Positions 63,032 through 64,000 of a stretch of DNA of 64,000 nt are shown piece by piece (within the stretch, counting starts at the first letter, position 1; each line of letters opens with the position of its first letter). The notes under the pieces are model-generated. The model was not told the origin of the DNA, did no database searches, and worked only from the letters and a program-made list of their open reading frames with translations. Location of the stretch: positions 1,336,687,915 through 1,336,751,914 of the forward strand of contig OY856409.1 in assembly GCA_963693085.1 (NCBI GenBank), in the 5' to 3' direction. The stretch comes from Alisma plantago-aquatica. Taxonomy: Eukaryota; Streptophyta; Magnoliopsida; Alismatales; Alismataceae. The position numbers were made by a program, and so were the translations under genes.

Positions 63032-64000
63032 TGTTGGTATGTATGCCCATAGAGCAAGTCATATGATGATTGTAATGGGATACTTTGTAAATGATTTGAA
63101 TAATAATATAAAGGAAATTTCCAATCTATATGTTTAAACTGTTTCTGAGATGATGGTGTAACATGATAGATGTCTAAAGATTGTTTTACTCAATGACGTA
63201 TGCTTTTGGGTTGAGGACCTAAACGATGAGATCATACGGATGCTAAGAGTATTCTTTCTTGTTTGGTCCCTAGTCGGTTGTTATTGTGGAAATAACCATA
63301 GACATCAATAACACTAAAGACTAGATTGTGTGTTGGTTGATGATAGAATCTCATTAGTCATGATATGGTGATATCAAACCAAGCACATAGGTACTTGTTA
63401 GAGAACAAGGTATCGGACAGACCCACCGTGAGAGTGACACATGGAACCATGACATGGTAGTCACAGTCAGCTCTCACAGTGATGGTGGTGAGTGTGATTC
63501 TTAGACCTGAAATCACTGCACTCAACACATGTCGTTGGGTACACTTTGACATCATCAAACGCAGTCCTGAAACATGGGTTGTTATAAAGGTGATGATTGG
63601 GTGGCTTTGACACATGGGGCTTTTGAGGGGTGAGTGATAGATATGGGATTTGTCCCTCCTGAGGGAGTTTGATATCCTTGGCCACTTGATGAGTAGGATT
63701 GAGAAAGGCATGCGCATACACGTGTGAATCAATATGTGATATTGATGTCATACACATCTCACTCGGTCTACTCTGAGATCAAGGAAATGAATGAACATTG
63801 ACAGGATGACTGTTCCATGCCTCGAGTTCATTCTGGATATCAGTGACAAAGGAATTATACATTCACTGTAACACCATTCACGGATTGTAGGATGAAAGTT
63901 GTTCTCCAACTTTCTACTTTCACTTGGGTAGCAATGATGTGTGACTAGGCACCGCTCTTTGCTTGTGAAGTCATAAGATTTATGGACTTTCACTACCAAC
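63032..64000 (+). repeat. 3' LTR of copia J, first 969 bases
   Basis: Starts TGTTGGTATGTATGCCC and follows 56014 onward with about 10 substitutions and a 2-base gap. It is cut by the window end before the palindrome array. Confidence 0.93.

Larger units (their letters stand above)
56014..64000 (+). mobile_element. copia J: young Ty1/copia with 2.25-kb LTRs, continues past window
   Basis: The 5' LTR, primer-binding site, long leader, gag-pol frame, polypurine tract and the first 969 bases of the 3' LTR are present. The compared LTR parts differ at about 10 positions plus one 2-base gap, about 1 percent. The family differs from A-I in long LTR, DTGCGSHIC protease and CKWVFKKK-type RT. It lacks most of Gag and has one nonsense codon in pol, so it depends on relatives for movement. 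It inserted into a gypsy LTR, so it is the last event here. Confidence 0.93.

Overview
The window looks like a repeat-dense stretch of a flowering-plant nuclear chromosome. The basis is direct: several Ty1/copia retrotransposons primed by initiator-tRNA-Met sites, Ty3/gypsy LTR debris, a Cassandra-type element carrying 5S-rRNA-like sequence, hAT-type elements with 8-bp target duplications, RTE-type LINE remnants and a tRNA-derived SINE. I see no confident host protein-coding gene, functional tRNA or rRNA gene, or CRISPR array. The species cannot be named from this sequence.

Layout, left to right. 1-9.1 kb: gypsy LTR debris, a 3'-truncated copia (A, 1613-4668), and a gypsy LTR fragment split by a 2.5-kb hAT element (4868-7370) that carries tandem MITE copies. 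9.1-13.9 kb: copia B, minus strand, both LTRs present, inserted in an older LTR. 14-19.8 kb: a very decayed minus-strand copia (C) carrying two inserted DNA transposons, one of which holds a LINE fragment. 19.8-20.65 kb: a tandem Cassandra-like TRIM. 20.7-24.2 kb: mostly unrecognised sequence. 24.2-27.3 kb: decayed copia D, a local triplication and a hAT MITE. 27.7-33.7 kb: copia E, both LTRs and a perfect TSD, its integrase split by a 925-bp hAT MITE. 33.7-36 kb: copia LTR scrap and a gypsy gag-protease relic that runs straight into a 3' LTR. 36-40.9 kb: copia G, lacking its 5' LTR. 41-46 kb: possible gypsy gag relic and a 2.77-kb solo LTR with perfect TSD. 46.3-48.9 kb: copia I, internally deleted. 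49-50.7 kb: a unique-looking island with exon-like pieces. 50.9-52.3 kb: an inverted-repeat element around a ~20-bp minisatellite. 53.2 kb: a SINE. 53.9-55.7 kb: an RTE LINE relic. 56.0 kb to the end: copia J, whose LTRs differ by only about 1 percent over the visible part.

How the parts relate. A, B and G belong to one copia family (LTR starting TATTAGTATAT, about 190 bp). E and I belong to a sister family (LTR starting TATAGAGATA, about 185-197 bp). J belongs to a distinct family with a 2.25-kb LTR and a DTGCGSHIC-type protease. All copies carry stops, frameshifts or catalytic losses. J is closest to intact: one in-frame stop separates its long ORF from the RNase H tail, but its Gag is internally deleted. 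Nesting gives relative ages: C, D and the LINE are old; B, E and I are intermediate; J is the youngest.

I found no new multi-gene system. The most unusual signals are the palindrome array in the J LTR, the inverted-repeat and minisatellite element at 50.9-52.3 kb, the tandem Cassandra-like unit, the gag-protease-to-LTR gypsy relic, and the structurally dated deletion in copia I.
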